Part shown: piece by piece, positions 63,681 through 64,000 of the stretch
Position numbering within the stretch: the first letter of the stretch is position 1
Layout of the letters: each line of letters opens with the position of its first letter
Source: Mycolicibacterium rhodesiae JS60
GTDB lineage: Bacteria > Actinomycetota > Actinomycetes > Mycobacteriales > Mycobacteriaceae
NCBI GenBank assembly: GCA_000230935.2
Contig: AGIQ01000009.1
Span: forward strand, 83,139-147,138
Reading direction: 5' to 3'
DNA: 64,000 bases
Program-made: the position numbers and the translations under genes
The notes under the pieces: generated by a model
What the model was told of the DNA's origin: nothing
Database searches by the model: none
What the model saw: only the letters and a program-made list of their open reading frames with translations

Positions 63681-63941
63681 CAGAGATTATGTCAACTCGT
63701 AAGTTGGTTATTCGCGTGGCATGCGAATAGATCAGTTTCTGATAACACCCCCACCGGCGGTCGGCGATATTGCGGCAGAGCATGTTTCGTCTCGTTCGGG
63801 CACACCGCCGGTAGGCAGGCTTGGACGCGCCCCGGCTGGTGGTCAGGGCGACGATCCGCTGGCGTGAGCTGGGTTTCTGCATCGTTTCTCTGCATGATCT
63901 GCATCCTGAGTGCAGAATATGCATTCAATTGGGAGTCCAGG

Positions 63942-64000
63942 ATGGACGATGCGATGGGTCGGCTGGTGTACTTGCCGGCGGGTGCGTCGGGTCCGGATCC
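63942..64000 (+). CDS. 5' end of an unrecognised gene
   Basis: ATG 63942 (MDDAMGRLVYLPAGASGPD) follows GGGAG by 6 bases and is open to the window edge. Too little is visible to name it. Confidence 0.45.
   Translation, partial: MDDAMGRLVYLPAGASGPD

Noticed and set aside
63692..63928. 78-codon minus-strand frame upstream of the antitoxin gene
   Set aside because: No recognised domain or ribosome binding site, and composition unlike its neighbours.

Overview
The window looks like part of a large plasmid, or a plasmid-derived island, from a non-tuberculous Mycobacterium. The grounds are high GC, two WhiB proteins, many ESX (type VII secretion) accessory proteins, PknH-type sensor lipoproteins, a PknH-like kinase, an LpqM-like metalloprotease, a LIP-family lipase, and a plasmid core made of an AEP-type primase Rep, ParA with a small partner, a DUF2637 membrane protein and a toxin-antitoxin pair. 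No rRNA, tRNA or CRISPR array was seen.

Layout. (1) 1-13 kb is a catabolic island. A plus-strand operon of two fumarase-superfamily C-N lyases flanks a PLP enzyme of the D-cysteine desulfhydrase/cysteate sulfo-lyase family. A convergent minus-strand operon holds a sulfonate/taurine-type ABC importer and a BisC-like molybdoenzyme. Beyond it lie a LIP-family protein with an abnormal active site and a CoA-acylating aldehyde dehydrogenase of the SauS/EutE type. (2) 13-15.3 kb is decayed DNA: an IS630 remnant, a thioredoxin-like ORF and a broken Fic gene. (3) 15.28-21.58 kb holds the most striking structure. A 6.2-kb element has TGT...ACA ends, a 5-bp target duplication (AGTCG), three spaced motif copies at the left end and four packed copies at the right end, as in Tn7. 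It carries no transposase. Its cargo is two HEPN-type proteins, one of them ApeA-like, and a third unknown gene. The right end of a second, related element abuts it, separated only by AGTCG.

(4) 21.6-37.3 kb is a cluster of ESX-associated genes without the core Ecc machinery. It includes a transglycosylase gene split by an IS256-type element (8-bp target duplication), an Rv3899c-like protein, two EspB-like paralogues, YbaB-like and EspC-like small proteins, and a divergent XRE/WhiB regulator pair with repeated operators. (5) 37.3-43.9 kb is plasmid maintenance: inverted repeats, Rep, a small RHH-like protein, a coiled-coil DNA-binding protein, a gene-free 1.46-kb tract rich in inverted repeats, then parA and its partner. 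(6) 44-52.5 kb is an envelope signalling module: PknH_C lipoprotein and secreted proteins, an LpqM-like protease, an FHA-HTH-HTH protein, a Ser/Thr kinase, a DUF4333 membrane protein and a second WhiB.

(7) 53-62.7 kb is an IS graveyard: a full IS110, a full IS1380, and a second IS110 interrupted by a three-gene transposon (DUF6431, Mu/TnsB-type DDE, AAA ATPase), itself interrupted by an IS3 element. Both inner insertions can be undone on paper to restore the original reading frames. (8) 63-64 kb holds a RelBE/Phd-type addiction module and the first codons of another gene.
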